Assembly (NCBI RefSeq): GCF_002335525.1
Contig: NZ_BDUF01000022.1
Coordinates: 1 to 64,000, forward strand
DNA from: Effusibacillus lacus
GTDB lineage: Bacteria > Bacillota > Bacilli > Tumebacillales > Effusibacillaceae
DNA length: 64,000 nt
Direction: 5' to 3'
This document shows positions 34,022 to 45,414 of this stretch, piece after piece. Under the pieces are notes generated by a model that worked only from the letters and a program-made list of their open reading frames with translations, searched no databases and had not been told where the DNA came from. The position numbers and the translations under genes were made by a program. Numbering within the stretch: the first letter of the stretch is position 1; each line of letters starts with the position of its first letter.

Positions 34022-35021
34022 ATTGCACTTTGAGAAGCCATTGACTGAACTTCGCGCAAAGATTGAGGAGCTCCGTAAGTTTACGGAGGAGAAGGGCATT
34101 GACTTCACCGACGAAATCGTCAAGTTGGAACGCAAGGCTGCCGAATTGGAGCAAACCATTTACGGGGAACTGACTCCCTGGCAGAAGGTTCAGATCGCCC
34201 GGCATGCCGACCGTCCTACCACTCTGGATTACATCCGAGGGATGTGTACCGATTTCATTGAGATGCACGGAGATCGCACGTTTGGCGACGATCCTGCATT
34301 GGTCGGCGGTATCGCGAAGCTGGACGGGATTCCGGTTACGGTGCTCGGGCACCAGAAAGGCCGGGATACGAAGGAGAACATCTACCGCCGGTTTGGCATG
34401 CCTGAGCCGGAAGGGTATCGGAAGGCGCTCCGTTTGATGAAACAGGCGGAAAAATTCGGTCGTCCGGTCATCTGTTTCATAGATACTCCAGGTGCTTACC
34501 CGGGAGTGGCGGCTGAAGAAAGAGGGCAAAGCGAGGCGATCGCCCGCAATTTGATTGAGATGGCCGGGCTTTCCGTGCCCATAGTGTGTGTGGTAACAGG
34601 AGAAGGCGGATCCGGCGGGGCGCTGGCTTTGGGTGTGGGGGATCGCATCTTCATGCTGGAGCACGCGGTGTATTCGGTAATATCCCCGGAAGGAGCTGCC
34701 GCTCTCTTGTGGAAAGATGCTTCGCAGGCACAAAGGGCAGCTGAAACCATGCGCATTACCGCTCAAGATCTGGCTCGCTTCGGCATAGCGGACGGGATCA
34801 TTGAAGAACCTATGGGGGGCGCCCAGAAGGATCCCGATTTTACCATTGCCAAAGTCAGGGAAAAAGTGGTGGCTGCCATTAGGGAGCTGCTTGAAGTACC
34901 GGTGGATGAGCTTGTGGAAGCCCGCTACCGAAAATATAAAGCAATCGGGCGGTTTCACGAGGAAGTTGCCGACAAGGCTGCCCTGAATTCGGATGTTGTT
35001 GAAAGCGAAAAGGTAATATAA
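34011..35021 (+). CDS. accA: Acetyl-CoA carboxylase carboxyltransferase alpha subunit
   Basis: 336 residues. [18 protein letters not shown] opens the protein. The core has [51 protein letters not shown] and [15 protein letters not shown], all typical of AccA. The ATG at 34011 follows GGGAGGTG inside accD, so the two subunits are translationally coupled. A terminator follows. Confidence 0.97.
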   Translation: MANELHFEKPLTELRAKIEELRKFTEEKGIDFTDEIVKLERKAAELEQTIYGELTPWQKVQIARHADRPTTLDYIRGMCTDFIEMHGDRTFGDDPALVGGIAKLDGIPVTVLGHQKGRDTKENIYRRFGMPEPEGYRKALRLMKQAEKFGRPVICFIDTPGAYPGVAAEERGQSEAIARNLIEMAGLSVPIVCVVTGEGGSGGALALGVGDRIFMLEHAVYSVISPEGAAALLWKDASQAQRAAETMRITAQDLARFGIADGIIEEPMGGAQKDPDFTIAKVREKVVAAIRELLEVPVDELVEARYRKYKAIGRFHEEVADKAALNSDVVESEKVI

Positions 35022-35022
35022 A

Positions 35023-35055
35023 CTAGGAGTGTGCCCTGATGGGCACCTCCTTTTG
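35023..35055 (+). terminator. Terminator after accA
   Basis: AGGAGTGTGCCC-TGAT-GGGCACCTCCTTTT, a long stem with one mismatched position and a short T tract. Confidence 0.85.
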
Positions 35056-35202
35056 CACTTGTTCAGGAAATTATAAGTTTTCAATGTAACAAGTTTTTCT
35101 TTATTTCCTCGTCGGGACTTATTTTGTCCCTGCGGGACATGAATCATTTCGTTTCAGCTTACTATTTTCTTCACTTTTGCCAGAAAATTTTGGGTACAAT
35201 AG

Positions 35203-36183
<981 letters not shown>

Positions 36184-36204
36184 TTGTTCCTGTTGGAGGT
36201 TACT

Positions 36205-37959
36205 ATGAGGCGTACGAAAATTGTTTGTACAATTGGACCTGCGAGTGAGTCGGTCGAGGTGTTGACGCAACTGATTGAAAACGGCATGAATGTTGCACGG
36301 CTTAATTTTTCACACGGAACTTATGAGGAACATGCTGCCCGCATCCGGAATATTCGGGAGGCGTCCCGGATTGTGGGGAAGATGGTGGCCATCCTTCTGG
36401 ACATCAAAGGCCCCAAAATCAGGACCGGCATGATTGAGAATGACCAGACGGAACTGAAAACGGGAGCCATGATCACGCTTACCGCCGAGGATGTTCTGGG
36501 CACTGCCGAACGGGTATCCATATCCTACAAAGGATTGCCGGAAGATGTAAAACCCGGTTCCCGGCTGTTGATTGATGACGGCTTGATCGGCCTGGTTGTG
36601 GAGAAAGTGGAAGGCGCCGACATTTTATGCAGGGTGGTAAATGGCGGCATTCTGAAAAATCGCAAGGGCATCAACGCACCCGGTGTGAAGCTGCGAATTC
36701 CCAGTGTGACGGAAAAAGACATTGCCGACATCAAATTCGGGGTCGATCAGGGGGTTGACATGATCGCCGCATCCTTTGTCCGTAAGGCGGGCGACGTCTT
36801 GGATGTAAGGCGGGTTCTGGAAGAGAAAAATGCAGACCTGGACATAATTGCCAAAATTGAGGCGGAAGAAGCCCTTGATCAGTTGGATGAAATCCTGAAA
36901 GTGGCGGACGGCCTTATGGTGGCCCGCGGTGATTTGGGGGTTGAAATTGCGACTGAAGAAGTTCCCCTTTGGCAAAAAGTCATGATAGAGAAAGCCAATC
37001 GGGCGGGAAAACCGGTAATTACCGCCACGCAGATGCTTGACTCCATGGAACGCAATCCCCGTCCTACAAGGGCGGAAGCCAGTGATGTCGCCAACGCCAT
37101 CTTTGACGGCACGGATGCCATCATGCTGTCCGGGGAGACTGCCGCCGGCAAATATCCGGTACAAGCGGTCGAAACGATGGCCAGGATTGCGGAGAGGGCA
37201 GAACGGGCGCTGCGGGAAGACCATATTCCTGCAAAAAAGCGCGGCTGGGAAGGAACCCACACGGTGACAGACGCATTGTCACAAGCGGTGGCTACGATTG
37301 CAAAGGATTTGGAGGCCAAAGCGATTGTAACTCCTACACAAAGCGGACATACCGCCCGAATGGTGTCCAAGCACCGTCCGGAAGCGGTTATTATTGCAGT
37401 CACCCCCCGGGAGGATGTGGCTCGAAGACTTTTGCTCTCGCATGGCGTCTACCCGGTCGTTGTAAAAGAGACAGGCACCACGGACGAAATGCTTGAGGTG
37501 GCAGTCGAAGGAGCGCTCAAATCCGGCATGGTGAAACACGGGGATCTGGTGGTCATCACAGCAGGCGTGCCAGTGGGGACACCGGGCACCACGAACCTGT
37601 TGAAAGTTCATACTATCAGTGACGTAATTGCCCGCGGACAGGGTATCGGCCAACAGGCTGTTACCGGAAGAGTGGTAAGCGGGAAACGGACGGAGGATGT
37701 GCTGCGCCGGATCCGGCAGGGGGATATTCTGGTTATGCCGGGAACAGATGCGGATGCCGTACCTGCCATGGAGAAAGCGGCTGCCGTTATAACAGAGGAA
37801 GGCGGGCTGACCTCGCATGCGGCCGTTGTGGGTCTGAGCCTGGGAATTCCCGTGATTGTCGGTGTGGAGAAAGCTGTCAATTTGTTGGAAAACGGGGCCA
37901 TTGTTACGGTCGATCCGGTTTCCGGACTGATATACAAAGGTCAGGCCCAGATCTTGTAG
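36205..37959 (+). CDS. pyk: Pyruvate kinase with C-terminal PEP-utiliser-like domain
   Basis: 584 residues. [15 protein letters not shown] begins the barrel; [28 protein letters not shown] and [11 protein letters not shown] are the active-site segments. About 110 extra C-terminal residues ([19 protein letters not shown] to [19 protein letters not shown]) form the PEP-utilising mobile-domain-like extension found in Bacillus and Geobacillus enzymes, including the TSHAA motif. It makes pyruvate and ATP from PEP. The ATG at 36205 follows TTGGAGGT. Confidence 0.96.
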   Translation: MRRTKIVCTIGPASESVEVLTQLIENGMNVARLNFSHGTYEEHAARIRNIREASRIVGKMVAILLDIKGPKIRTGMIENDQTELKTGAMITLTAEDVLGTAERVSISYKGLPEDVKPGSRLLIDDGLIGLVVEKVEGADILCRVVNGGILKNRKGINAPGVKLRIPSVTEKDIADIKFGVDQGVDMIAASFVRKAGDVLDVRRVLEEKNADLDIIAKIEAEEALDQLDEILKVADGLMVARGDLGVEIATEEVPLWQKVMIEKANRAGKPVITATQMLDSMERNPRPTRAEASDVANAIFDGTDAIMLSGETAAGKYPVQAVETMARIAERAERALREDHIPAKKRGWEGTHTVTDALSQAVATIAKDLEAKAIVTPTQSGHTARMVSKHRPEAVIIAVTPREDVARRLLLSHGVYPVVVKETGTTDEMLEVAVEGALKSGMVKHGDLVVITAGVPVGTPGTTNLLKVHTISDVIARGQGIGQQAVTGRVVSGKRTEDVLRRIRQGDILVMPGTDADAVPAMEKAAAVITEEGGLTSHAAVVGLSLGIPVIVGVEKAVNLLENGAIVTVDPVSGLIYKGQAQIL

Positions 37960-37999
37960 ACTGCGGCGTGTAAATGCAATTAGCGGGGAGAGGGCTTCA

Positions 38000-38425
38000 A
38001 TGGAGAGCAAATGGCATGAAATCGAATTGCGGGTGCGCTACTCGGAAACAGATGCGATGCAGGTGGTGTATCATGCAAATTATCTCAATTGGTTCGAAAT
38101 TGGCCGAACGGAAATGATGCGGAATACCGGAGCCCCCTACCGGGAATTGGAAGAGGCAGGCATACTGCTGCCTGTCATAGAAGCCAGGGCCTTTTACCAT
38201 TCGCCTGCCCGGTATGACGATTTGATCATTATCAGGACACGTTTGACGGAAGCTCGTGTGAAAGTAAAATTTGAATACGAAATTGTCCGCCAATCGGACG
38301 CTCAATTGTTGGTGAACGGATATACGGTTCACGCGTGGGTCAACCGGGACATGAAACCCATTCAGTTAAGGAAAGCGGCACCTGAGATCTATAACGCAAT
38401 ACTGGGTTTCCTGACAGAAAACTAG
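38000..38425 (+). CDS. 4HBT-family acyl-CoA thioesterase (YbgC/FadM-like)
   Basis: 141 residues. The hotdog-fold active-site segment RYSETDAMQVVYHANYLNWFEIGRTE has the catalytic Asp and His pattern of 4-hydroxybenzoyl-CoA thioesterase relatives. It probably hydrolyses acyl-CoA or acyl-ACP esters. GGGGAGAGGG precedes the ATG. It lies 40 bp after pyk and may be the last gene of the pfkA-pyk operon. Confidence 0.88.
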   Translation: MESKWHEIELRVRYSETDAMQVVYHANYLNWFEIGRTEMMRNTGAPYRELEEAGILLPVIEARAFYHSPARYDDLIIIRTRLTEARVKVKFEYEIVRQSDAQLLVNGYTVHAWVNRDMKPIQLRKAAPEIYNAILGFLTEN

Positions 38426-38449
38426 AAGATCATTCTATGCAAAACCGCA

Positions 38450-38491
38450 GGGCTGTTCTCTTTTGTAAGCATCTACGTTTGAGAACAGCCC
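38450..38491. terminator. Hairpin between convergent thioesterase and chemoreceptor genes
   Basis: GGGCTGTTCTC and GAGAACAGCCC form a perfect 11-bp stem with a 20-nt loop. The T-rich tail (TGCGGTTTTGC) is better on the minus strand, so it mainly serves the chemoreceptor gene. Confidence 0.65.
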
Positions 38492-38504
38492 CAAGCCATT
38501 TAAC

Positions 38505-40172
38505 CTATACTTTGAAGCGTGAAGCTGCAGCCTGCATGTGGCTGCCCGATTCGGCCAGGGACTGGGCGGCAGTGGACAGTTCTTCCATCGAGGCAAGCTG
38601 CTGTTGGGTGGTTGCCGCCACACTTGCCGTGTTGTCCGCCGTCTCTTCCACCAGCTTTGATATGTCGTCCATCGCGGAAGCAATCTGGGAACTGGCAGAC
38701 GCCAATCTCTTTGAGGAAGCAATAATGGATTCGAAGTCGGTAAAAGCCGTTCGAATGCTGTTCTCAATTTGGATAAAGCTCTCATTGGCTTCATTTACTG
38801 TAAGAATGCCTTTATCAACCGCTTCTTTGCTGGAGCTGATCTCAGCTACGGTCAATTGGGTCTTCTGCAGGATTACCTGCACCAGGCTGCCGATTTGTTC
38901 AGCGGAGCGGGCAGATTGCTCCGCCAGTTTTCGCACTTCATCCGCCACAACGGCAAAACCTCTTCCGTGTTCGCCGGCACGGGCTGCTTCAATAGCCGCA
39001 TTCAACGCCAACAGATTCGTCTGATTCGAGATATCAGAAATCAAACCGGTGATTTCATTGATCTTTTCCGATTGCTCATCCAACTCCCTGATGACCGCCT
39101 GAATGTGGTCGACCTGGCCGGCGATAATGGACATGTTGTCCACTACGGAATCCATCTGCTTCTTGCCGGTGCCCGCCCATTCCACCGACTGCCTGATTTC
39201 CCGCTGAACATCTGAAATGACTCCGTCTATAGCCTGGACGTCTGTATTCAAAGCCTGAACGGAATGGAGCGTATGGCTGATTTTTTCCGATTGGTCCTGG
39301 GTGCTGTAAGATACGGTTTCGAAGGATGCGGAAATACTCTCGCTGGCCTTTGTCATCTGGATGCTTTGGGCACCCAGTTCCTGAGCCATTGAAGCAACAA
39401 GACTCGCCTGTTCATTGATTTCCTTTATTATTTCCCGCATGTTCCGGGACATGGCGTTGAAGGACTCCGCCAATTGCCCAAGCTCGTCCGAGCGGTTTAC
39501 TTGCAAGGAACTTCGCAAATCGCCGGAAGCGATCAATTCGGTTTGAACGGCCAACTGTTTGACAGGGGTGACGATCATGCGCGTAAGCAGGTACCATGCA
39601 AGGAAGCCGGTAACCAGAGACAATCCGAACAATATGTATTGAATTGTATGCAGCCTGGATTGCTTGGCCGCATTATCCGCTTCCATGATGGATACGATCT
39701 CAATCATTTTGTTCAGGAGAACCATGTTGTTGATTTCAACGGAACGAAGAGCGGTCCTGCGAGACTCCTCCGACTGGGCGGGGTCCGACACGGTCAGCAG
39801 CTGGTTTTGGAACTGTTTCCACTCGGGTTCCAGAGCCAGAAGTTTATCCCTGACCACAGGGTTTTGAACACCGGGAAGATTCAGACTGGGGTCCCCGTTC
39901 AAAAGCCCCTCATGGTGCTTTTGGAAGAGGGAGATGGTGGAAGTCAACGCTTTACGCACCTCGGGATTATTGATATTCTGGTAAGCAGCAAATGCCTCTT
40001 TCCCCATTTTTTGCGACAACATCCGCTGTTTGCCGGCCACATTGATTTCCGCTGCATCGAACTTGAAGCTTTGCATAAAGTAAAAAAGGACAATTTGTCC
40101 AACCAGTGAAATGGCAATAAGGGACAGCAGTGTGATCCCAAGTTTGAACGAGATCCGGTTGATCAATTTCAT
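38505..40172 (-). CDS. Methyl-accepting chemotaxis protein with PilJ-type sensor
   Basis: 555 residues. First membrane helix about 10-30. The extracytoplasmic four-helix sensor carries [20 protein letters not shown], the signature of PilJ/NarX-type N-terminal domains. A second helix ([20 protein letters not shown]) and HAMP domain follow, then the MCP signalling tip with [43 protein letters not shown]. It should signal to CheA. The ligand is unknown, though NarX-like sensors of this fold bind nitrate. The second ATG (40172) has better spacing from AAAGGAAG than the first (40178). Confidence 0.9.
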   Translation of the reverse strand: MKLINRISFKLGITLLSLIAISLVGQIVLFYFMQSFKFDAAEINVAGKQRMLSQKMGKEAFAAYQNINNPEVRKALTSTISLFQKHHEGLLNGDPSLNLPGVQNPVVRDKLLALEPEWKQFQNQLLTVSDPAQSEESRRTALRSVEINNMVLLNKMIEIVSIMEADNAAKQSRLHTIQYILFGLSLVTGFLAWYLLTRMIVTPVKQLAVQTELIASGDLRSSLQVNRSDELGQLAESFNAMSRNMREIIKEINEQASLVASMAQELGAQSIQMTKASESISASFETVSYSTQDQSEKISHTLHSVQALNTDVQAIDGVISDVQREIRQSVEWAGTGKKQMDSVVDNMSIIAGQVDHIQAVIRELDEQSEKINEITGLISDISNQTNLLALNAAIEAARAGEHGRGFAVVADEVRKLAEQSARSAEQIGSLVQVILQKTQLTVAEISSSKEAVDKGILTVNEANESFIQIENSIRTAFTDFESIIASSKRLASASSQIASAMDDISKLVEETADNTASVAATTQQQLASMEELSTAAQSLAESGSHMQAAASRFKV

Positions 40173-40224
40173 CCTCATCTTCCTTTCATGGCGAACACTT
40201 TACTAAAATATACCAAATTTAAAC

Positions 40225-40240
40225 ATAGTATATATACTAT
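40225..40240. promoter_or_regulatory. 16-bp perfect palindrome upstream of the chemoreceptor gene
   Basis: ATAGTATATATACTAT lies 53 bp before the chemoreceptor start and 67 bp before fxsA, in the divergent promoter region. It could be an operator serving either gene. Confidence 0.4.
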
Positions 40241-40307
40241 TCACAATAAAAACATTAATCATTCATAATTCAGACAAAGACACATGTCTGAACCCGGAGG
40301 GATTCTG

Positions 40308-40703
40308 GTGTTTCGCATATTGCTGCTGCTCTTTATCCTAGTGCCAATCATTGAAATTTACCTGCTGATTCAGGTGGGAGAAGTCATCGGCGGATGGCAG
40401 ACCGTACTGCTGGTTTTGCTGACAGGCTTGTTGGGAGCCTATCTGGCCAAAACACAAGGACGGGCGGTCTGGTACCGCTTGCAGTCGGAATTGTCGATGG
40501 GAAGGCCCCCCGGTGATGCACTGCTGGACGGGGTATGTGTCCTGGCTGGCGGTGTGTTGCTGCTGACTCCCGGCTTTGCGACTGATATTCTGGGCTTGGT
40601 TCTGTTGTTGCCTCCCACAAGGGAACCAATCAAAAGGGTGCTCCGGCGATGGCTTGAAAAACAGTTGTCCAAAGGGACGTGGATCACCTTTCGCAGATGG
40701 TGA
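40308..40703 (+). CDS. fxsA: FxsA family membrane protein
   Basis: 131 residues. LLLLFILVPIIEIYLLIQVG, GGWQTVLLVLLTGLLGAYLAKTQG and LLLTPGFATDILGLVLLLPPTREP give the conserved FxsA layout of three to four membrane segments with a cytoplasmic basic tail. E. coli FxsA relieves phage T7 exclusion by plasmid F; its normal role is unknown. The GTG start at 40308 lies 6 nt after CCGGAGGG. Confidence 0.9.
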   Translation: MFRILLLLFILVPIIEIYLLIQVGEVIGGWQTVLLVLLTGLLGAYLAKTQGRAVWYRLQSELSMGRPPGDALLDGVCVLAGGVLLLTPGFATDILGLVLLLPPTREPIKRVLRRWLEKQLSKGTWITFRRW

Positions 40704-40781
40704 GCCTTTGGTGAAAAATTTCAGAGCGGCACTAGTCAAATAAAACAATATTATGGTATTATTTTTTTGAGGTGATGGTTA

Positions 40782-41402
40782 TTGCAGGAAGAAAAGCGGA
40801 AATCCTTATTGTTTCTGGCGCTGTCCTTCGTTTTTGCCGTTTTGGCAGGTTTTTTGTTTCTTGAAAAGGTGAAAGCCGTAGAGGACCAGTTGGGTGATTC
40901 CATTCCGGTTTTGATAGCCAGGCAGCCGATTGCCGCAAGGACGCCGATTACACCCGACATGCTTGAGGAAAAACTTATTCCCCGCAAATTTGTTTTTGAC
41001 TCGTTGATAACGGGCCATGAGGAAGCGGCGGGGCATGTCTCACTGGTGCCGTTGCAGAAAGGAGACGTGGTGACGAAATCCATGTTAAAACAGATCTCTA
41101 AGGTAAACAGCGAAAATGTAAGGATAGTCAATCTGACACAATCCGAGCGGGTTCTCTTTGACGAAGAGCTGGATGCCGCCGACCGCGTGGATATCATTGT
41201 ATCCTATACGGAAGCTGAAAAACCCGTAACCAAACTGCTGATGCAGGATATTCCCGTGGGGCGGGTGTCCGATGCCAAAGAACGTCCCAAGGCAATCGGG
41301 GTTGAACTGTCGGTCGAAGATGCGCAGAAACTGATATTCATGCAGAATTTTGCCCGGCAGATCCGAGTCCTGAAACACAATATTCAAAACCCTGCCAGAT
41401 AG
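40782..41402 (+). CDS. cpaB: Tad pilus assembly protein CpaB (SAF domain)
   Basis: 206 residues. An N-terminal membrane anchor (SLLFLALSFVFAVLAGFLFL) is followed by a SAF domain (IPVLIARQPIAARTPITPDMLEEKLIP) and an RcpC/CpaB-like domain (VRIVNLTQSERVLFDEELDAADRVDIIVSY). In diderms CpaB supports the secretin channel; in monoderm Tad systems it probably links to the cell wall. The TTG at 40782 follows GAGGTGATGG. It is the first gene of an eight- to ten-gene pilus operon with tight or overlapping spacing. Confidence 0.82.
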   Translation: MQEEKRKSLLFLALSFVFAVLAGFLFLEKVKAVEDQLGDSIPVLIARQPIAARTPITPDMLEEKLIPRKFVFDSLITGHEEAAGHVSLVPLQKGDVVTKSMLKQISKVNSENVRIVNLTQSERVLFDEELDAADRVDIIVSYTEAEKPVTKLLMQDIPVGRVSDAKERPKAIGVELSVEDAQKLIFMQNFARQIRVLKHNIQNPAR

Positions 41403-41413
41403 GAGGGATTCGT

Positions 41414-42307
41414 TTGGCAAGAATCCGGATCCGACCGATGCTGGAACGCAACGAAGAACCAAGTTCCCGCGGATTGGAATGGGGGAACCCGGGCGCCTCT
41501 TTGTTCCACCGGCGGACATTCAGCATGCAACTGCCTTCCATACAAGTTTTTTTCAGTGCCAAAGGGGGCAGCGGAACCACATTGCTTGCCTGCACTTACG
41601 CAAGTGCCCTGCGGCTGTTGGCTAATGTAAGGGTACTGTTGGTCGACATGGATCTGAAGTATGGCGGAGTGGAGGCGTATATGGGCATCCGTTCCGACAG
41701 ATCGATTTTCCATTTGAAACCGGTGTTGTCGGAGTTGACGGAAGTACATATCAGAAACATCACCCAGTTTGATCCCGTAAGCCAGGTTGAGATCCTTCCG
41801 AGTCCGGCAGACGCGGATCTCGCACAAGCCATTGAACCGCAAGAGGTTGTTGCTCTTCTGATGCACGCAAGAAAATTCTACGATGTCATCGTTGTGGATG
41901 CCGGCAGTGAAATGTCCCCCGTTTTGGCCGCCCTCTGTCATCAAGCCAATCATATCCACTATGTGTTGACTCCTGACACTCCTTCCCTCCGTAGATACGC
42001 ACAATCTGTCTCCCTGTTTGAAAAACATGGTATTCCTCTCGATAAGGTGGGTACCGTCCTGAACCGGATCAGCCAGGTAAGTGAAATACAGCCTAAAGAT
42101 TTGAAAGGCATCCGTGCCTTGCGGCTGGAGGGTACTGTTCGCGCTGATTTCCACGCAATCCAGCCACAAGTAAATCTTTCGACACCCTTAATCGGCCAGA
42201 TCAAGGACAAGAAAGCGCCCGTATATCTGAGAGACGTGGTTCGTCTGGTACAGGAACTGGCGGGGCAGGTGGATTCCAGTGCTGGACAATCTGGTCTCCC
42301 ATTATAA
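41414..42307 (+). CDS. cpaE: Tad pilus assembly ATPase CpaE/TadZ (MinD-like)
   Basis: 297 residues. The deviant Walker A SAKGGSGTTLLA (about residues 48-59) and LLVDMDLKYGG mark a ParA/MinD-type ATPase, and IVVDAGSE is the second Walker region. The receiver-like N-terminal domain usual for CpaE is missing; only about 45 unrelated residues precede the ATPase. It probably positions the pilus machinery. The TTG at 41414 lies 7 nt after AGGAGGG. The 3' end overlaps cpaF by 29 bp. Confidence 0.82.
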   Translation: MARIRIRPMLERNEEPSSRGLEWGNPGASLFHRRTFSMQLPSIQVFFSAKGGSGTTLLACTYASALRLLANVRVLLVDMDLKYGGVEAYMGIRSDRSIFHLKPVLSELTEVHIRNITQFDPVSQVEILPSPADADLAQAIEPQEVVALLMHARKFYDVIVVDAGSEMSPVLAALCHQANHIHYVLTPDTPSLRRYAQSVSLFEKHGIPLDKVGTVLNRISQVSEIQPKDLKGIRALRLEGTVRADFHAIQPQVNLSTPLIGQIKDKKAPVYLRDVVRLVQELAGQVDSSAGQSGLPL

Positions 42308-43535
42308 AAACCGGCTGCTGCAGGAAACAGAACTTGACAGGATCCAGAATTTGTCGGAACGGGACATGCGGTTGTCCATTATGAAAATGATCGAGCGATT
42401 CATCCAGGAAGAGAAGGTAATTCTCTCACGTTCCGACAAGGAGCATTTGATTGCCCGAATTCTGGATGATTCGGTCGGGTTTGGGCCGCTGGAAGCTTTT
42501 CTGCATGACGAAAGCATAACGGAGATCATGGTCAACGGACCGTTTGAGATTTTTGTCGAACGGGATGGAAAGCTTCACTTGACGGATTCCGCTTTTCGGG
42601 ACGATGGCCACCTGCGGCATGTCATTGATCGAATGGTTGCCCCTGTCGGAAGGCGGGTTGACGAATATTCCCCGATGGTGGATGCGCGCCTGAAGGACGG
42701 CAGCCGTGTCAACGCAATTATTCCCCCCGTCAGCCTGCGCGGCCCGGTTCTGACAATCCGTAAGTTTCGAAAGCAGCCTTTTTCCATCACGGATCTCCTG
42801 CAAAAAGGAACAATGGATTCCGCAATGGCCCGTTTCCTTGAAGGGGCGGTGCAGGCCAAACTTAACATTCTGCTATCGGGCGGGACTGGAAGCGGCAAGA
42901 CCACGCTGCTGAACGTATTATCCTCGTATATTCCCCATGGAGAGCGGGTGATCACCATTGAAGATTCGGCGGAACTGCGGCTCCAGGGACAACATGTGGT
43001 CAACCTGGAAACACGTCCCGAGAATGTGGAAGGACGTGGCGAAATTACAATCCGCCAACTGGTTCGCAATGCTTTGAGAATGCGTCCGGACAGGATTATT
43101 GTCGGTGAGGTCAGGGGGGATGAGGCCCTCGATATGCTTCAGGCAATGAACACCGGGCACGAAGGATCATTGACCACGATTCATGCCAACAGCCCGCATG
43201 ACGCTTTGGGGAGGTTGGAGGCCATGGTGCTGATGGGAGGGGTGTCTTTGCCGCCGGGGGTGATACGCCAATACATACTTAGCGCCATCGATCTGATCGT
43301 ACAGATGGAGCGGTTCATGGACGGTCGGAGGAGAGTGGTTTCCATTGCAGAAGTCAGAAGTTGTCGGGAAGGACTTGAGATTCATGAACTGTTTGCATGG
43401 GAGAGAGCGGGAATGGGACCAGAGGGCAACTCCCTTGGACAGTTCCGGAGAAGTGACAAACCCCCGGTATGCCTAGAAAGGATCAAAAACAACGGAATCA
43501 GGCTGCAGGACCTATGGAGGCATTCCACATGCTGA
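42279..43535 (+). CDS. cpaF: Tad pilus secretion ATPase CpaF/TadA
   Basis: 418 residues of the VirB11/GspE family. The N-terminal DDSVGFGPLEAFLHDESITEIMVNG and IDRMVAPVGRRVDEYSPMVDARL are the CpaF-type preface. Walker A LSGGTGSGKTTLLN, ASP/His boxes VNLETRPENVEGRGEITIRQLVRNALRMRPDRIIVGEVRG and the TIHANSP box follow. It powers pilin assembly at the membrane. The GTG at 42279 lies inside the cpaE frame, implying coupling. Confidence 0.94.
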   Translation: MLDNLVSHYKNRLLQETELDRIQNLSERDMRLSIMKMIERFIQEEKVILSRSDKEHLIARILDDSVGFGPLEAFLHDESITEIMVNGPFEIFVERDGKLHLTDSAFRDDGHLRHVIDRMVAPVGRRVDEYSPMVDARLKDGSRVNAIIPPVSLRGPVLTIRKFRKQPFSITDLLQKGTMDSAMARFLEGAVQAKLNILLSGGTGSGKTTLLNVLSSYIPHGERVITIEDSAELRLQGQHVVNLETRPENVEGRGEITIRQLVRNALRMRPDRIIVGEVRGDEALDMLQAMNTGHEGSLTTIHANSPHDALGRLEAMVLMGGVSLPPGVIRQYILSAIDLIVQMERFMDGRRRVVSIAEVRSCREGLEIHELFAWERAGMGPEGNSLGQFRRSDKPPVCLERIKNNGIRLQDLWRHSTC

Positions 43536-44455
43536 TAGCGCTGCTTGTTTTCTTGGCTGTATTCAGTTGTTTGTTATCCTTTGCCGGTTTTCGTTCCTAT
43601 CGGCTTAAGAGAAGACGTCTTCGTACTGTTATCACCAACCTGTTCAACAGCGATGACGCCCGAACCAACTGGCTGTTGCAGTTGGCTGGCCGCTTTGATC
43701 GGTCGAAAATCGGACAATCGGCAGCCCGGGAATTGGAACAAATGCATTTGACCCTATCCGCATCCGATTATTATGCGCTTCTGTTGCTTGCCAATGTCTT
43801 ATTCTTTTGGATCCTGCATTCTATTTTGGCTGTCCCGATTCTTATGGCGCTGTTGTTGGCTGTTGCAGCGGTGGCGGGAGGAAGGCGGCTGTTTTTTCAA
43901 GCCAGGAAGAACCGGTATGTCGATATGTTCAACCAACAGCTGCCCGAGGCATGCCGATTGCTGGGCAATTCGCTGCGGGCCGGGCTGACTGTGACGCAAG
44001 GCATTCAACTGCTGGCAAAGGAACTGCCAAGTCCGTCGAAGCAAGAATTCCAGTTGATAAATAAGGAACTGGTATTGGGCAACGATCTCGGGCATGCGCT
44101 GGAATCCTTTCAGATCAGAATGAATACTCGGGAATGTCATCTGTTTGCCGGTGCGCTCTCGGTTCAAAGGCAAATGGGTGGAAACCTGTATGAAGTTTTG
44201 CACGACATGGCCCGGACTATGGAGGAACGGGCATTGGTGCAGCAGTCCATAAGGACGATGACGGCGGAAGCTAAGTCAATATCCTATTTGCTGCCTCTTA
44301 TCCCTGTGATTCTGGTAGCCATGATCAATTTGCTGATTGACAATTTTCTGGTTCCTTTGCTGACAGTGCCGGGAATCCTGCTGACAGCGGCGTTTCTCCT
44401 TGTCCAAATTGCGGCGTTTGCCATTATAAAGAAAATATCAAACATTCAGGTGTGA
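43529..44455 (+). CDS. tadB: Tad pilus platform membrane protein TadB
   Basis: 308 residues with about five membrane segments. A T2SSF domain lies in the centre (NQQLPEACRLLGNSLRAGLTVTQGIQLLA to LFAGALSVQRQMGGNLYEVLHDMARTM). It forms the inner-membrane platform with TadC. The ATG at 43529 lies 8 nt after GGAGG and overlaps the cpaF stop. An earlier in-frame ATG at 43469 would add polar residues before the first helix and is less likely. Confidence 0.88.
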   Translation: MLIALLVFLAVFSCLLSFAGFRSYRLKRRRLRTVITNLFNSDDARTNWLLQLAGRFDRSKIGQSAARELEQMHLTLSASDYYALLLLANVLFFWILHSILAVPILMALLLAVAAVAGGRRLFFQARKNRYVDMFNQQLPEACRLLGNSLRAGLTVTQGIQLLAKELPSPSKQEFQLINKELVLGNDLGHALESFQIRMNTRECHLFAGALSVQRQMGGNLYEVLHDMARTMEERALVQQSIRTMTAEAKSISYLLPLIPVILVAMINLLIDNFLVPLLTVPGILLTAAFLLVQIAAFAIIKKISNIQV

Positions 44456-44457
44456 AA

Positions 44458-45390
44458 ATGGACTGGTTGTTGTATGTGTCAACTTTATTGTGCATGGGGC
44501 TTTTGCTGAAATCCATACACTCCTATACCCAATACCGTTTGGCGCATCGGAGGTTGCTGGCTTCCTTGGCCCGATGGAAAGAGTTGTCCGGCAGAACTCC
44601 GTCAAGCCGGTCGGGCCGTTGGACCCGATTGTTGATGGCCTGGGCGGACAAATGCGTTGCAGTGGGCATCCGCTTTCCGTTTCCTGATACTTTGCAGGAA
44701 GTGGAGAGTCGTCTGGACCGTTCGGGCCGACCTTATGACTTGACGGTCGAACGGTTTCTCGGGCTTAAGATTGTACTGACGGTAATGGGTCTTGCTATCG
44801 CATTGGCTTTCTGCATACTGGGACTTCCGTTTGCTCAATTGGGATTGGTGATCCTGCCACTGGCCGGTTTTTTTGCCCCGGTCATAAAGCTGCGGGAGAT
44901 TGCTCGTCACCGCCAGGAATCCATTTCCCGGGACATACCCGATTTTCTTGACATGATGAGCGTGACACTGCAGGCGGGAGCTACACTAGAACAGGCGCTG
45001 CGACAAGTCAGCCGGATATTTAAAGGACCTCTGCATGATGAACTTGAGAGGCTTGGTCGCGAAATCGAGTTGGGTGTGGGTCGTGAACAGGCATGGTTGC
45101 GCTTGTTGGAGCGCAATTCAGCGCAAGAATTGCAAAAGTTGGTCAATGCATTGACCCAGGGAAGCAGACTGGGAGTTCCTGTGGCGGCAACCTTCCGGCT
45201 GCAGGCTGAAGAAATCCGGCGCTTGCAGGTGGAAATGGTAAAGTCGAGAGCAGCCAAGGCCTCCCCGAAAATTACAACCGTGACAACGATAGTAATAGCA
45301 CCGTCCGTTTTTATGATGATCATGGGGTTGTTGGTGCTGAACGTATTTTACAATCCTTCGGGGCTTGGCATAGAAGGGTTGTTCAACTAA
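44458..45390 (+). CDS. tadC: Tad pilus platform membrane protein TadC
   Basis: 310 residues, again T2SSF type: SISRDIPDFLDMMSVTLQAGATLEQALRQVSRIF, then LNALTQGSRLG-like and a C-terminal ITTVTTIVIAPSVFMMIMGLLVLNVF. Membrane segments flank the domain. It begins 3 nt after the tadB stop with AGGTG just upstream, so they are co-translated. Confidence 0.88.
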   Translation: MDWLLYVSTLLCMGLLLKSIHSYTQYRLAHRRLLASLARWKELSGRTPSSRSGRWTRLLMAWADKCVAVGIRFPFPDTLQEVESRLDRSGRPYDLTVERFLGLKIVLTVMGLAIALAFCILGLPFAQLGLVILPLAGFFAPVIKLREIARHRQESISRDIPDFLDMMSVTLQAGATLEQALRQVSRIFKGPLHDELERLGREIELGVGREQAWLRLLERNSAQELQKLVNALTQGSRLGVPVAATFRLQAEEIRRLQVEMVKSRAAKASPKITTVTTIVIAPSVFMMIMGLLVLNVFYNPSGLGIEGLFN

Positions 45391-45414
45391 CCGAATAGGA
45401 ACGGAGGAATTCTT

